From: Caballeronia concitans
Lineage (GTDB): Bacteria; Pseudomonadota; Gammaproteobacteria; Burkholderiales; Burkholderiaceae
Assembly: GCF_001544615.1 (NCBI RefSeq)
Contig: NZ_FCNV02000007.1
Coordinates: 186,001 to 250,000 of the forward strand
Direction of reading: 5' to 3'
DNA length: 64,000 nucleotides
The notes below the pieces were generated by a model, which was not told where the DNA came from, made no database searches, and was given only the letters and a program-made list of their open reading frames with translations. How positions within the stretch are numbered: the stretch's first letter is position 1; each line of letters begins with the position of its first letter. The position numbers and the translations under genes are program-made. This document shows, piece after piece, positions 1 to 9,243 of the stretch.

Positions 1-191
1 TGCGTCCACGGCGCGGCATCCGCACGCATTTCTTTCGCGACGCCCGGCAAAGCCTGCGCCTCGTGCTGTGAGAGCGTTGCGTTGTGACGCCAGATAAACG
101 CGCCAGCCGCAGCGGCAAGCGCGACAGTGGTCACGCCATATGCAATGAAGCGGCCAACGCGTGACCGCAAAAAATTCCTTACCGGTTTCAT
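1..191 (-). CDS. Partial membrane-anchored protein (N-terminal part only)
   Basis: A reading frame starts with ATG at 191 on the minus strand, eight bases after an AGGA ribosome site, and stays open for 63 codons to the window edge. The protein starts MKPVRNFLRSR, then has one hydrophobic stretch (about residues 14-33, IAYGVTTVALAAAAGAFIW) and a soluble part containing ALPGVAKEM. This fits an inner-membrane protein with a short cytoplasmic tail and a periplasmic body. It is divergent from the deoxyribose operon. I do not recognise the family, and most of the protein lies outside the window. Confidence 0.55.
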   Translation of the reverse strand, partial: MKPVRNFLRSRVGRFIAYGVTTVALAAAAGAFIWRHNATLSQHEAQALPGVAKEMRADAAPWT

Positions 192-556
192 CAGGCAAAT
201 CCTGAACGGTTCCGCCAGGCGCGGCCGTTAATGTATGGTCGGAGCGTGAGGTCCGAAGTGTGTCGGGGGTATTGCTTCGGTGGTGGGATGCCCGCCGCGC
301 GCGGCTTGACGATTGACCTTGAACCGCTAAAGAGCAGTCAGTGTTGCTTGCCATTCTCTTAACGGCAAGCGGCGCACCTTCTTGATCTTGAACGAAAGCG
401 GTAATTCCTACTCGCGTCTCGTCTATTCAAGCGTTTTCTTTAAAGCGTTTCCGAGGATATCACAGCATTAATTTATGCTCCACGCGGTAAAGAATGCCGC
501 CTCTATGAAGAGTAGTACTCTCGGCACATATCGATGGCGTCTCCGCATTTTCCCTA

Positions 557-585
557 TGTTACGATCGTAACAACACTGCTATAAA
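557..585 (+). promoter_or_regulatory. DeoR-type operator overlapping a promoter
   Basis: Bases 557-572 are a perfect 16-bp palindrome, TGTTACGATCGTAACA. The E. coli DeoR operator, as I recall it, is TGTTAGAATTCTAACA, so both arms TGTTA/TAACA and the central AT are identical (12 of 16). A -10-like TATAAA lies at 580-585. A 17-bp spacer would put the -35 over the first arm, so a bound repressor should block the promoter. The site precedes the aldolase operon, and a close DeoR homologue is encoded at its end. The rest of 192-645 shows no gene. Confidence 0.65.
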
Positions 586-645
586 CTGAGATCAATCTAT
601 CAAAACCTGTTGTGCATCGCGCAAGCGCACAACTCACTCGATCTC

Positions 646-1653
646 ATGGTGGAAACCGTCTCGAAGTCCGTCGTCGCGTGGCCCGGCAAGGCGCAGGCTC
701 ACACAAGCGCGCGCAATCCCGGCGTGCCGTTCGATCTCGCATGGCTCGAAGGCCTGCGGGTGAATCAATCGGCTGTATCGCGAAGGACGTCCACGCTCGG
801 CACGCGGCGCGCCGTCAAGAAAGACGCGCAAGCAGCGTGGCTGCTCAAAGCCATTACCTGTATCGATCTCACTACGCTTAGTGGCGATGACACCGCCGCG
901 CGCGTCGAACGGCTCTGCGCTAAAGCACGCCGTCCTTTGCGCGACGATCTGCTGGACGCACTCGGCATGTCGGGTCAACCCATTACGACAGGCGCGGTCT
1001 GTGTGTATCACCGCTTCGTCAAGACCGCAGTCGATGCGCTGGAAGGCAGCGGCATTCCGGTCGCGGCCGTCTCTACTGGTTTTCCCGCCGGCCTCAATCC
1101 GCATTCGCTCAAGCTCAAGGAAATCGAGGCTTCGGTGGCGGACGGCGCAAAGGAAATCGATATCGTCGTCACGCGCGAGCATGTGCTGACGGGAAACTGG
1201 CAAGCGCTGTATAGCGAAATGCGCGACTTTCGCGCGGCTTGCGGCGATGCGCACGTCAAGGCAATTCTCGGCACCGGCGACATTCGCACGTTATCCAATA
1301 TCGCCAAGGCGTCGATGATTTGCATGATGGCCGGCGCGGATTTCATCAAGACATCGACGGGGAAGGAAAGCGTCAACGCAACGCTCGACGTGTCGCTCGT
1401 GATGTTGCGCATGATTCGCGAATATCTCGCGCGCACGGGCGTCGCAGTCGGTTTCAAACCGGCGGGCGGTGTGTCCAGCGCCAAGTCAGTGCTTCAGTAC
1501 CAGATCCTCATGAAGGAAGAACTGGGGCGCGCGTGGCTCGAAGCCGATCTCTTTCGCATCGGCGCTTCCAGTCTTCTTGCCGATATCGAGCGGCAACTCG
1601 AGCATCACGTAAGCGGGCGCTATTCGGCGTTCAATCGTCATCCGGTTGCTTGA
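646..1653 (+). CDS. deoC: Deoxyribose-phosphate aldolase
   Basis: Cytoplasmic class I aldolase that splits 2-deoxyribose-5-phosphate into acetaldehyde and glyceraldehyde-3-phosphate. The TIM-barrel core is recognisable from GFPAGLNPHSLKLKE and KEIDIVV through GADFIKTSTGKE, where the Lys (residue 235 from this start) is the Schiff-base lysine, to GVAVGFKPAGGV. About 95 residues precede the core, making it longer (335 aa) than the roughly 250-aa enterobacterial enzyme, as in other Burkholderiaceae. The start is uncertain: ATG 646 or TTG 610, neither with a clear ribosome site. It is first in an eight-gene operon, 24 bp before the aldehyde dehydrogenase, and is downstream of the DeoR-like operator. 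Confidence 0.9.
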   Translation: MVETVSKSVVAWPGKAQAHTSARNPGVPFDLAWLEGLRVNQSAVSRRTSTLGTRRAVKKDAQAAWLLKAITCIDLTTLSGDDTAARVERLCAKARRPLRDDLLDALGMSGQPITTGAVCVYHRFVKTAVDALEGSGIPVAAVSTGFPAGLNPHSLKLKEIEASVADGAKEIDIVVTREHVLTGNWQALYSEMRDFRAACGDAHVKAILGTGDIRTLSNIAKASMICMMAGADFIKTSTGKESVNATLDVSLVMLRMIREYLARTGVAVGFKPAGGVSSAKSVLQYQILMKEELGRAWLEADLFRIGASSLLADIERQLEHHVSGRYSAFNRHPVA

Positions 1654-1677
1654 CCAAGCACTTACACATAAAGCCTC

Positions 1678-4068
1678 ATGAGCGTAGCCGAATATTTTTC
1701 TTCGATGGAATACGGACCCGCACCGGAAGACGATAGCGCCGTGCACGCATGGCTCGACGAACACGCCGGCCGCTTCGGTCACTTCATCAATGGCGCGTGG
1801 CGAGCGGGCGTCGATGATGAGCGATTCGATTCGCGCGAACCGGCGACAGGCCGCGTGCTTGCATCGATTGCTCAGGGCGCGGGCGCGGATGTCGACGCAG
1901 CCGTGCAGGCCGCTCACGATGCGCTCGAATCCTGGCAAGGCTTGGGCGGCGCAGGCCGAGCACGGCATCTTTATGCTTTGTCGCGGATGGTGCAAAGGCA
2001 TAGCCGTCTCTTTGCCGTGCTCGAATCGCTCGACAACGGCAAGCCGATCCGCGAGTCGCGCGATATCGATATACCCCTTGTTTCAAGGCACTTTCTGCAT
2101 CACGCGGGATGGGCGCAGTTGCAGGACCGCGAGTTCGCGGACTGGGCGCCGCTCGGTGTGATCGGGCAGATCGTGCCCTGGAATTTCCCGCTATTGATGC
2201 TCGCGTGGAAGATTGCGCCCGCGCTCGCGCTCGGCAATTGCGTCGTGCTTAAGCCCGCGGAGTATACGTCGCTGACGGCACTGCTTTTTGCGGAGCTTGC
2301 GCATCGCGCGGGCTTGCCGAAGGGCGTGCTCAACGTCGTGACCGGCGATGGCCGCACGGGCGCTGCGTTGGTCGAGCATCCACGCGTCGCGAAGATCGCG
2401 TTCACGGGATCGACGGAAGTCGGCCGCCATATTCGCGCGACGACGGCCGGATCGGGCAAGTCACTCACGCTGGAACTCGGCGGCAAGTCGCCGTTCATCG
2501 TATTCGACGATGCCGATATCGATTCCGCTGTCGAAGGCGTGGTCGATGCAATCTGGTTCAATCAAGGCCAGGTATGTTGCGCGGGTTCGCGCCTGCTCGT
2601 GCAGGAAGGCATCGAAACGCAGTTCGTCGACAAGCTCAAGCGCCGCATGGAAACGCTGCGTGTGGGGCATTCGCTCGACAAGAGCATCGACATGAGCGCG
2701 ATTGTCGATGACGTGCAGCTCGAACGCATTCGCGCACTCGTCGAAAGAGGACGAAGCGAAGGCTGTGCGATTCATCAGCCGTCGCGTCTCACACTGCCCG
2801 AAGGCGGCGCTTTCTTCCCTCCGACGCTCGTGACCAACGTTGCGCCCGCTTCCACGCTCGCGCAAGAAGAAATCTTCGGGCCCGTTCTGGTGACGATGAG
2901 TTTCCGCACGCCGGAAGAAGCCGTCGCCCTCGCGAACAATACGCGCTATGGGCTTGCGGCGAGCGTATGGAGCGAGAACATCAGCCGGGCGCTGGATGTC
3001 GCGCCGCGCCTGCAATGCGGTGTCGTATGGATCAATGCGACGAATCTCTTCGACGCAGCCGTGGGTTTCGGCGGTTATCGCGAGTCCGGGTTCGGCCGGG
3101 AAGGCGGACGCGAGGGCATTTACGAATATCTCAAGCCGCGCGCCTGGTCCAAGCTGCCGGTACGCGATGAATCGAAAACGCTTTCCCCGCAGTTGGACTC
3201 ACTCACGGATGGCGGCAATGTCAGTGCGATCGACCGCACCGCGAAGCTTTATATCGGCGGCAAGCAGACGCGTCCCGATAGCGGCTATTCGCGGATCGTG
3301 CGCGCGCCGTCGGGCGTGATCGTCGGAGAAGTAGGCGATGGCAGTCGCAAGGACATTCGCGATGCGGTGACCGCGGCGCGCGGCATGACGAAATGGTCGG
3401 CCGCGACTGCGCATAATCGCGCGCAAGTGCTGTATTACCTGGCGGAAAATCTGAGTGCGCGTGCCGATGAATTCACTCGACAACTCACTCTGCGCGCCGG
3501 CTGTAACGAGCGCGATGCGAAGCGGGAAGTGGACGCATCGATCGCGCGTTTCTTCACGTATGCGGCATGGGCCGACAAGTTCGACGGCGCGGTGCATGCA
3601 CCGCCTCTGCATGGCGTGGCGCTTGCAATGCATGAACCGCTTGGCGTGGTGGGTATCGTATGTCCCGATGAAGCGCCGCTGCTTGGATTCGTCTCGTTGG
3701 TCGCGCCCGCGCTTGCGCTGGGAAATCGCGTGGTCGTCGTGCCAAGCGAGACGTGTCCGCTGATGGCGACCGACTTCTATCAGGTGGCGGAAACGTCGGA
3801 CGTGCCGGGCGGAGCGCTCAACATCGTCACTGGCGACGCGCGTACGCTGGCGCATACGCTTGCGAGACACGACGACGTCGATGCGCTATGGTGCTTCCAC
3901 GGTCTCGCGCTCTCGGCTATGGTCGAGCGCGAGTCGGTCGGCAACCTCAAGCGCACGTTCGTCGATCAGGGCCGCGTGTACGACTGGCACGATGCATCGA
4001 GTGAAGGCTTGCCGTTCTTGCGTCAGGCAGTGCAGGTGAAGAATATCTGGGTGCCTTACGGAGATTGA
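1678..4068 (+). CDS. Double-domain aldehyde dehydrogenase (second domain degenerate)
   Basis: NAD(P)-dependent aldehyde dehydrogenase of 796 residues. Residues about 25-495 form a complete ALDH: IVPWNFPLLM, the Rossmann FTGSTEVGR, LELGGKSPF with the general-base Glu, and GQVCCAGSR with catalytic Cys300. From about residue 520 (LYIGGKQTRPDSGYS) a second ALDH-like segment runs through GVVGIVCPDEAPLLGF and ALNIVTGDA but stops before any catalytic Cys motif, so it is probably structural. Its place between deoC and the kinase suggests it oxidises the acetaldehyde made by DeoC. The aldehyde substrate is inferred from context. It could be called an acetaldehyde dehydrogenase, but this is the NAD-dependent acetate-forming fold, not the CoA-acylating one. 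Confidence 0.88.
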   Translation: MSVAEYFSSMEYGPAPEDDSAVHAWLDEHAGRFGHFINGAWRAGVDDERFDSREPATGRVLASIAQGAGADVDAAVQAAHDALESWQGLGGAGRARHLYALSRMVQRHSRLFAVLESLDNGKPIRESRDIDIPLVSRHFLHHAGWAQLQDREFADWAPLGVIGQIVPWNFPLLMLAWKIAPALALGNCVVLKPAEYTSLTALLFAELAHRAGLPKGVLNVVTGDGRTGAALVEHPRVAKIAFTGSTEVGRHIRATTAGSGKSLTLELGGKSPFIVFDDADIDSAVEGVVDAIWFNQGQVCCAGSRLLVQEGIETQFVDKLKRRMETLRVGHSLDKSIDMSAIVDDVQLERIRALVERGRSEGCAIHQPSRLTLPEGGAFFPPTLVTNVAPASTLAQEEIFGPVLVTMSFRTPEEAVALANNTRYGLAASVWSENISRALDVAPRLQCGVVWINATNLFDAAVGFGGYRESGFGREGGREGIYEYLKPRAWSKLPVRDESKTLSPQLDSLTDGGNVSAIDRTAKLYIGGKQTRPDSGYSRIVRAPSGVIVGEVGDGSRKDIRDAVTAARGMTKWSAATAHNRAQVLYYLAENLSARADEFTRQLTLRAGCNERDAKREVDASIARFFTYAAWADKFDGAVHAPPLHGVALAMHEPLGVVGIVCPDEAPLLGFVSLVAPALALGNRVVVVPSETCPLMATDFYQVAETSDVPGGALNIVTGDARTLAHTLARHDDVDALWCFHGLALSAMVERESVGNLKRTFVDQGRVYDWHDASSEGLPFLRQAVQVKNIWVPYGD

Positions 4069-4142
4069 TCGAGGCATTGAATCAGAGAGTTTAATGGGCG
4101 TAGATTTCGAATGGGACACGCCCTTCGCATGGAGGAGACGCT

Positions 4143-4616
4143 GTGCTGAAGAACATCGATCCGCTGTTGAACGCCGATATCCTTTACGCGCTTGCCGCGA
4201 TGGGTCATGGCGATGAAGTGGTGATTTGCGACGCGAATTTCCCCGCCGATTCCGTCGCGCGCCAAACGCCGCTGGGCAAGCTCTTGCGCGTGGATGGTGC
4301 GAATGCGCCGCGTGTCGTGCGTGCGGTGTTGTCGGTATTGCCGCTGGATACGTTCGTCGATGATCCCGCAGGCCGCATGGAAGTCGTCGGCGATTCTTCC
4401 TCGCTACCCGCCGTGCAGCGCGAAGCGCAACGCGAAGTGGATGCAGCGGAAGGACGTGCAATGCCGTTTGCACCTATCGAACGATTTGCTTTCTACGAGC
4501 GCGCAAAGAAAGCCTATTGCGTGATTGCCACAGGCGAAGCACGCGGTTACGGCTGCTTCATCTTCAAGAAGGGCGTCGAGCTTGCGCCCGATGCACCGCA
4601 AGGGGACGCACAATGA
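4143..4616 (+). CDS. RbsD/FucU-family sugar mutarotase
   Basis: Small cytoplasmic protein (157 aa) of the RbsD/FucU family, which speeds the interconversion of sugar anomers or of pyranose and furanose forms. The start MLKNIDPLLNADILYALAAMGHGD holds the conserved His of MGHGD and is followed by VVICDANFPA, the family signature. The C-terminal half (FYERAKKAYCVIATGEARGYGCFIFKKG) looks more like FucU than RbsD. It starts after a GGAGG-type site and overlaps the kinase gene by ATGA. In this operon the likely role is to present imported deoxyribose to the kinase in the reactive ring form; the exact sugar is inferred. Confidence 0.85.
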   Translation: MLKNIDPLLNADILYALAAMGHGDEVVICDANFPADSVARQTPLGKLLRVDGANAPRVVRAVLSVLPLDTFVDDPAGRMEVVGDSSSLPAVQREAQREVDAAEGRAMPFAPIERFAFYERAKKAYCVIATGEARGYGCFIFKKGVELAPDAPQGDAQ

Positions 4617-5548
4617 GCGGTAGCGTCGTCATCCTCGGCATCTACGTGACCGACCTTGCGTTTCGCGCGCAACGCATGCCCTTGCTCGGCGAGACCGTGG
4701 CGGGGTCCGCTTTTGCAATGGGGCCGGGCGGTAAAGGCTCGAACCAGGCCGTCGCGGCCGCGCGTGCAGGTGCGGACGTGATCTTCTGCACGCGCATCGG
4801 CAACGATGCGTTCGGCAACATCGCGCAAGCCACATGGGCCGCTGAAGGCATCACCTCGCGCGCCACTGTCATGGACGAAGTGGCCACAGGCGCCGCGCAT
4901 ATCTACGTCGACGAGAATACGGGCGGCAATGCGATCATCGTCGCGGCGGGCGCGGCAGGCACGCTCGGCCCGGAAGATGTCGATGCAATCGAAGACGATA
5001 TTTCCCGTGCGGCGGTTTTCGTCACGCAACTGGAACAACCGATTCCTGCCGCGCGGCGCGGCCTCGAACTGGCACGAAAGCATGGCGTGATCACCGTGTT
5101 CAATCCCGCACCGGCCTTGCCGCTTACCGACGACATTTATCCGCTTTGCGACTACATCACGCCCAACGAAACGGAAGCGGCGGCATTGACGGGCATGACA
5201 GTAAGTTCCGTCGACGATGCACGCCGCGCCGCGAATATTCTCTTGGCCAAGGGCGCTCGCGCCGCGATCATCACGCTCGGCGAAGCGGGTGCGTTGCTGC
5301 ATACCGCGAATGAATCAGTGCTCGTGCCGGCGTTCGATTGCGGGCGCGTGGTGGAGACGGCCGGTGCAGGCGATGGCTTTACCGGTGGCTTCGCTGCCGC
5401 GCTTGCGCGTGGCGAAAGTCCCCTGGATGCGGTGCGTTTCGGCTGCGCGCTCGCGAGCATTTCGGTGACGCGCGCGGGCACCGCACCATCCATGCCGCGC
5501 CTCGATGAGATCAACGCGCTGCTCGCGGAAAGGAGCGTCACGCAATGA
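4613..5548 (+). CDS. deoK: PfkB-family sugar kinase, probable deoxyribokinase
   Basis: Ribokinase-family kinase of 311 residues. The PfkB signatures are present: GPGGKGSNQAVAAARAGADV near residue 37, and near the C terminus the ATP/anion-hole motif TAGAGDGFTGGF, whose Asp is the catalytic base. The start at 4613 overlaps the preceding stop (ATGA), so the pair is translationally coupled. Because deoC and a DeoR-type regulator belong to the same operon, phosphorylation of 2-deoxy-D-ribose at O5 is the simplest role. Ribokinase proper cannot be excluded by sequence alone. The next gene also starts in an ATGA overlap. Confidence 0.82.
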   Translation: MSGSVVILGIYVTDLAFRAQRMPLLGETVAGSAFAMGPGGKGSNQAVAAARAGADVIFCTRIGNDAFGNIAQATWAAEGITSRATVMDEVATGAAHIYVDENTGGNAIIVAAGAAGTLGPEDVDAIEDDISRAAVFVTQLEQPIPAARRGLELARKHGVITVFNPAPALPLTDDIYPLCDYITPNETEAAALTGMTVSSVDDARRAANILLAKGARAAIITLGEAGALLHTANESVLVPAFDCGRVVETAGAGDGFTGGFAAALARGESPLDAVRFGCALASISVTRAGTAPSMPRLDEINALLAERSVTQ

Positions 5549-6588
5549 AAGCGTCGAAGTGGCTCGCCGACCGTCAGTTCAATTTTCTTGTCGGCGTGAA
5601 CTTACTGGTAATTGTGGTTGCGACGTGGCTTTCGCACGGCCAGTTTCTCGACATCGACAATCTGCAGTCGATGGGCGGACAGTTGCCCGAACTCGGCCTG
5701 CTTGCGCTTGGAATCATGCTTTCGATGGTATCGGGCAATGGCGGCATCGACTTGTCGGGTGTGGGGCTTGCGAATCTCTCGGGCATGGTCGCGGCAATGC
5801 TGTTGCCGCAGCTCCTTTCCGCTGACGATTCGCCCGCGCTGTACACGGCGGCGTTCGTCTGCATCGTCGTGGCAATGGGTCTGATCGGCGGCTTGCTCAA
5901 CGGCGTTGTCATTGCCAAGCTCAGACTCACTCCCATTCTTTGCACGCTCGGCACGCAATTGCTGTTCACCGGTATCGCAGTGGTGTTGAGCAATGGCGCT
6001 TCGGTACGCGTCGAGTATGTCGATCCCTTATCGAATATCGGCAACGGGACGTTCCTGCAAGTGCCGATCGCATTCTGGATTTTCATCGCAGCCGTGTTGC
6101 TGCTCGGGTGGATACTCAAGCGCACGCCGTTCGGCTTGCGGCTCTATTTGATGGGCACCAATCCGAAAGCCGCGTTTTATGCGGGTATTCCACGCGCGCG
6201 CATGCTGATTCTCACCTATGGCATGTGCGGCGTGCTGGCATCGCTTGCCGGTCTCATCAGTGCAACGCATACGTCCAGCGCAAAATGGGACTACGGCAAT
6301 TCATACCTGCTGATCGCCATTCTCATCGCGGTGATGGGAGGCGTGAATCCGGCAGGCGGCTATGGCCGCATTGTCTGTGTGTTTCTCGCCGCGACGGTGC
6401 TGCAGTTTCTGTCGAGCCTCTTCAACTTGCTTGGCGTGTCGCAATTTTTCGGCGATTGCGCGTGGGGCTTCCTGCTGCTTGCTTCGCTCGCTTTCGCGGG
6501 CGGCGAACGCGTCCGTGCGATCTTCGGCATCGGCGGCGCCGCGCCTACGACTAAAGTTCCACCGCCGCCTGCATCGACCGGACGTTGA
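5545..6588 (+). CDS. Sugar ABC transporter permease (RbsC/BPD_transp_2 type), first copy
   Basis: Inner-membrane permease of the ribose/autoinducer-2 ABC class, 347 residues with about nine or ten hydrophobic segments. Recognisable family features are LGIMLSMVSGNGGIDLSGVGLANLSGM near residue 55 and MGGVNPAGGYGRIVCVFLAATVLQ near residue 250, the latter matching the EAA-like coupling region. It starts in an ATGA overlap with the kinase. A second, different permease of the same family closes the operon at 9240, so the channel is probably a heterodimer. Specificity should be the operon's pentose. Confidence 0.88.
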   Translation: MKASKWLADRQFNFLVGVNLLVIVVATWLSHGQFLDIDNLQSMGGQLPELGLLALGIMLSMVSGNGGIDLSGVGLANLSGMVAAMLLPQLLSADDSPALYTAAFVCIVVAMGLIGGLLNGVVIAKLRLTPILCTLGTQLLFTGIAVVLSNGASVRVEYVDPLSNIGNGTFLQVPIAFWIFIAAVLLLGWILKRTPFGLRLYLMGTNPKAAFYAGIPRARMLILTYGMCGVLASLAGLISATHTSSAKWDYGNSYLLIAILIAVMGGVNPAGGYGRIVCVFLAATVLQFLSSLFNLLGVSQFFGDCAWGFLLLASLAFAGGERVRAIFGIGGAAPTTKVPPPPASTGR

Positions 6589-6654
6589 TATCTGCCATGT
6601 GATTTCTTTAAAAGACCAATCGAGAGCCATTCGAAACATAAAGGAGACAGCGCA

Positions 6655-7659
6655 ATGAAGCTCAAGAAATTCGGCACCGCTCTTACGGCGATCGCGCTTG
6701 CTGCAGGCGCGATTGCAGCCGCGCAAGCCGCGACCAACGAGACGATCGTGACCGTGGTGAAAGTGACCGGCATCAACTGGTTCAATCGCATGGACGATGG
6801 CGTGAAGGAATTCGGCAAAGAGAATCCGAATATCAACGTCTATCAGACCGGCCCGGGCCGCGCCGATGCCGCGCAGCAGCTCAAGATCATCGAAGACCTG
6901 ATTGCCAAGAAAGTCACTGCGATCGCAGTCGTTCCCTACGATCCGCCGACGCTCGAACCCGCGCTCAAGAAAGCGATGGATCGCGGCATCAAGGTCGTCA
7001 CGCATGAGGCCGACAATGCCAAGAACACGATGGTCGATATCGAAGCGTTCGACAATACCGCCTATGGCGCAGGTCTGAACGAGCGGCTCGCTAAGTGCAT
7101 GGGACAGCAGGGCAAGTGGGCAGTGCTGGTCGGCTCGCTCGGCAGCCGCTCGCAAGTGCAATGGGCCGATGGCGGCATCGGCAATGCCAAGGCTAAATAT
7201 CCGAAGATGGATCTCGTCGAGCCGAAGCTCGAAACGAACAACGACGGCGAGCGCGCTTATCAGGTCGCCAAGGAAGTCTTGCGCAAGCATCCGGACCTGA
7301 CAGGCTTCCAGGGTTCATCGTCGCTGGATGTGATCGGCATTGGCCGGGCGGTTGAAGAAGCCGGCAAGGTCGGCAAGATCTGCGTCTATGGCACGGGCTT
7401 GCCGACGGAAGCGGGCAAGTTCCTCGAAAGCGGCGCGATCAACGGCATTGCCTTTTGGGATCCGAAGCTCGCGGGCATCGCAATGAACAAGGTCGCGCAA
7501 ATGCTCGTCGACGGCAAGACGGTTCAGAACGGCGCCGATCTCGGCATTCCCGGCTATAACAAAGTCACTGTGAGCAAGGGCCCGGGCAAAGGCGTGATCG
7601 TGCGCGGCACTGGCTGGGTGGATGTCGACAAGACGAATTACAAGCAATACCCGTTCTGA
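6655..7659 (+). CDS. Periplasmic sugar-binding protein of the deo ABC transporter
   Basis: Type-I periplasmic binding protein (334 aa) of the RbsB/RhaS/LsrB class. A signal peptide (MKLKKFGTALTAIALAAGAIAAAQA) is followed by TVVKVTGINWFNRMDDGVKEF. The pattern AVVPYDPPTLEPALKKAMDRGIKVVTHEAD is the usual ligand-cleft hinge of LsrB/RhaS-like proteins. It has its own strong ribosome site (AAGGAG) 66 bp after the permease, and a GC-rich stem-loop follows it at once, both typical of a subunit made in excess over the membrane parts. It should deliver the sugar to the two permeases. Confidence 0.9.
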   Translation: MKLKKFGTALTAIALAAGAIAAAQAATNETIVTVVKVTGINWFNRMDDGVKEFGKENPNINVYQTGPGRADAAQQLKIIEDLIAKKVTAIAVVPYDPPTLEPALKKAMDRGIKVVTHEADNAKNTMVDIEAFDNTAYGAGLNERLAKCMGQQGKWAVLVGSLGSRSQVQWADGGIGNAKAKYPKMDLVEPKLETNNDGERAYQVAKEVLRKHPDLTGFQGSSSLDVIGIGRAVEEAGKVGKICVYGTGLPTEAGKFLESGAINGIAFWDPKLAGIAMNKVAQMLVDGKTVQNGADLGIPGYNKVTVSKGPGKGVIVRGTGWVDVDKTNYKQYPF

Positions 7660-7669
7660 TGTAATGCTT

Positions 7670-7698
7670 GCGGCGCGTGAGTTCAAGGCACGCGCCGC
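7670..7698 (+). terminator. Intercistronic stem-loop after the binding-protein gene
   Basis: A perfect 10-bp stem, GCGGCGCGTG pairing with CACGCGCCGC across a 9-base loop, begins 10 bases after the binding-protein stop codon. There is no T-run, so it is more likely an mRNA-stabilising or attenuating hairpin than a full terminator. Such elements often raise expression of the upstream periplasmic subunit over the downstream ATPase and permease genes. Confidence 0.6.
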
Positions 7699-7713
7699 GC
7701 GAAACCATACGCC

Positions 7714-9243
7714 ATGACCACAGAGACACCGCTCCTCGAAGTCGTCGATATTCATAAGCGCTTTACCGGCGTGTATGCGCTGCGCGGCGTGAGCCTTGCG
7801 TTCGAGCGTGGGCAGATTTATCACTTGCTTGGTGAGAATGGCTGCGGCAAGAGCACGCTCATCAAGATCATTTCGGGCGCGCAGCCGCCGGACGAAGGCG
7901 AGCTCGTAATAGAAGGCGCGCGTCATGCACGACTTTCGCCGCTGGATGCGCTTTCGGCAGGCATCGAGACGGTCTATCAGGACTTGTCGTTGCTGCCGAA
8001 CATGAGCGTGGCAGAGAATGTCGCGCTCACATCCGAGCTTGCCGAACACGCAGGAAAGCTCGCGCGCACGTTCGATCGTCGTGCGCTTGCCGCCACCGCC
8101 GCGCGTGCGCTCGAAGCCGTTGGCTTGCCAGGCGACCTCACTTTTCAAAAGACTCTGATCGAGCAATTGCCGCTCGCCACGCGTCAGCTCGTGGCGATTG
8201 CGCGCGCCATTGCCAGTGAAGCGAAATTCGTCATCATGGATGAACCGACGACCTCGCTGACTCAAAAGGAAGTGGACAACCTGATCGCGGTGCTGGGCAA
8301 GCTGCGCGCTCAAGGCGTTGCAGTGCTCTTCGTCAGTCACAAGCTGGATGAGTGTTATGCGATTGGCGGCGAAGTCATCGTGCTGCGCGACGGCCAGAAA
8401 ATGGCGCAAGGGCCGATTGAAAACTATTCGAAGGCACAGATCAGCGAGCTCATGACGGGCAAGCATCTTTCGACGGAGCGCTATCGCGATGAGGGCGATG
8501 TCCATGCGTCGCAAGTGGTGCTCGATGTGAAGGACCTGGGGCGTAAGGGCCAGTTCGCGGATGTGTCGTTTGCCTTGCACAAGGGTGAGATTCTCGGCGT
8601 GACCGGATTGCTCGACTCCGGGCGTAACGAGCTTGCGCGCGCGCTGGCCGGCGTCGCGCCGGCGGATACCGGCGCGGTGACGCTCGACGGCATGCGCGTG
8701 CGCCTGCATTCGCCAGCCGACGCCAAGGCGCAGCGCATTGGCTATGTGCCCGAAGACCGCCTGAACGAAGGCTTGTTTCTCGACAAGCCGATACGCGACA
8801 ACGTCGTGACCGCGATGATCGCGAGCTTGCGCGACCGCTTCGGCCAGATCGATCGCAAACGGGCGCAAGCGCTTGCCGAGCGCACCGTGAAAGACTTGCA
8901 GATCGCGACGCCCGATGTCGACAAGCCGGTGCAATCGCTCTCGGGCGGCAATCAGCAGCGCGTGCTGATCGGCCGCTGGCTTGCAATCGATCCGCGCGTG
9001 CTCATCTTGCACGGACCGACGGTGGGCGTGGACGTGGGATCGAAGGACATCATTTACCGCATCATGCAGCGGCTGTCCAAAGAGGGCATCGGCATTATCC
9101 TGATCAGTGACGACTTGCCCGAGCTGCTGCAGAACTGCGACCGCATACTGATGATGAAGAAAGGCCGCATTGCGAGTGAGTATCGTGCGGACCGCCTGAA
9201 CGAGGCCGATCTTTATCACGCGCTACTTTCAGAGGCAGCATGA
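7714..9243 (+). CDS. Sugar ABC transporter ATPase with two nucleotide-binding domains
   Basis: ATP-binding subunit (509 aa) of the RbsA/LsrA type with two fused ABC domains. Domain 1 (about residues 8-245) has Walker A GENGCGKST, a degenerate signature (LPLATRQLVAIARA) and Walker B VIMDEPT. Domain 2 (about 260-500) has the degenerate Walker A usual for this class (GLLDSGRNELARAL) and a full signature LSGGNQQRVLIGRWLA. It acts at the inner face of the membrane to power the two permeases. The next permease starts inside its stop codon (ATGA). Confidence 0.92.
   Translation: MTTETPLLEVVDIHKRFTGVYALRGVSLAFERGQIYHLLGENGCGKSTLIKIISGAQPPDEGELVIEGARHARLSPLDALSAGIETVYQDLSLLPNMSVAENVALTSELAEHAGKLARTFDRRALAATAARALEAVGLPGDLTFQKTLIEQLPLATRQLVAIARAIASEAKFVIMDEPTTSLTQKEVDNLIAVLGKLRAQGVAVLFVSHKLDECYAIGGEVIVLRDGQKMAQGPIENYSKAQISELMTGKHLSTERYRDEGDVHASQVVLDVKDLGRKGQFADVSFALHKGEILGVTGLLDSGRNELARALAGVAPADTGAVTLDGMRVRLHSPADAKAQRIGYVPEDRLNEGLFLDKPIRDNVVTAMIASLRDRFGQIDRKRAQALAERTVKDLQIATPDVDKPVQSLSGGNQQRVLIGRWLAIDPRVLILHGPTVGVDVGSKDIIYRIMQRLSKEGIGIILISDDLPELLQNCDRILMMKKGRIASEYRADRLNEADLYHALLSEAA

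Noticed and set aside
7315-9219. A 634-codon open frame on the minus strand
   Set aside because: It lies wholly opposite the sugar ABC genes, has no ribosome site or family pattern, and reflects GC-rich codon bias on the other strand.
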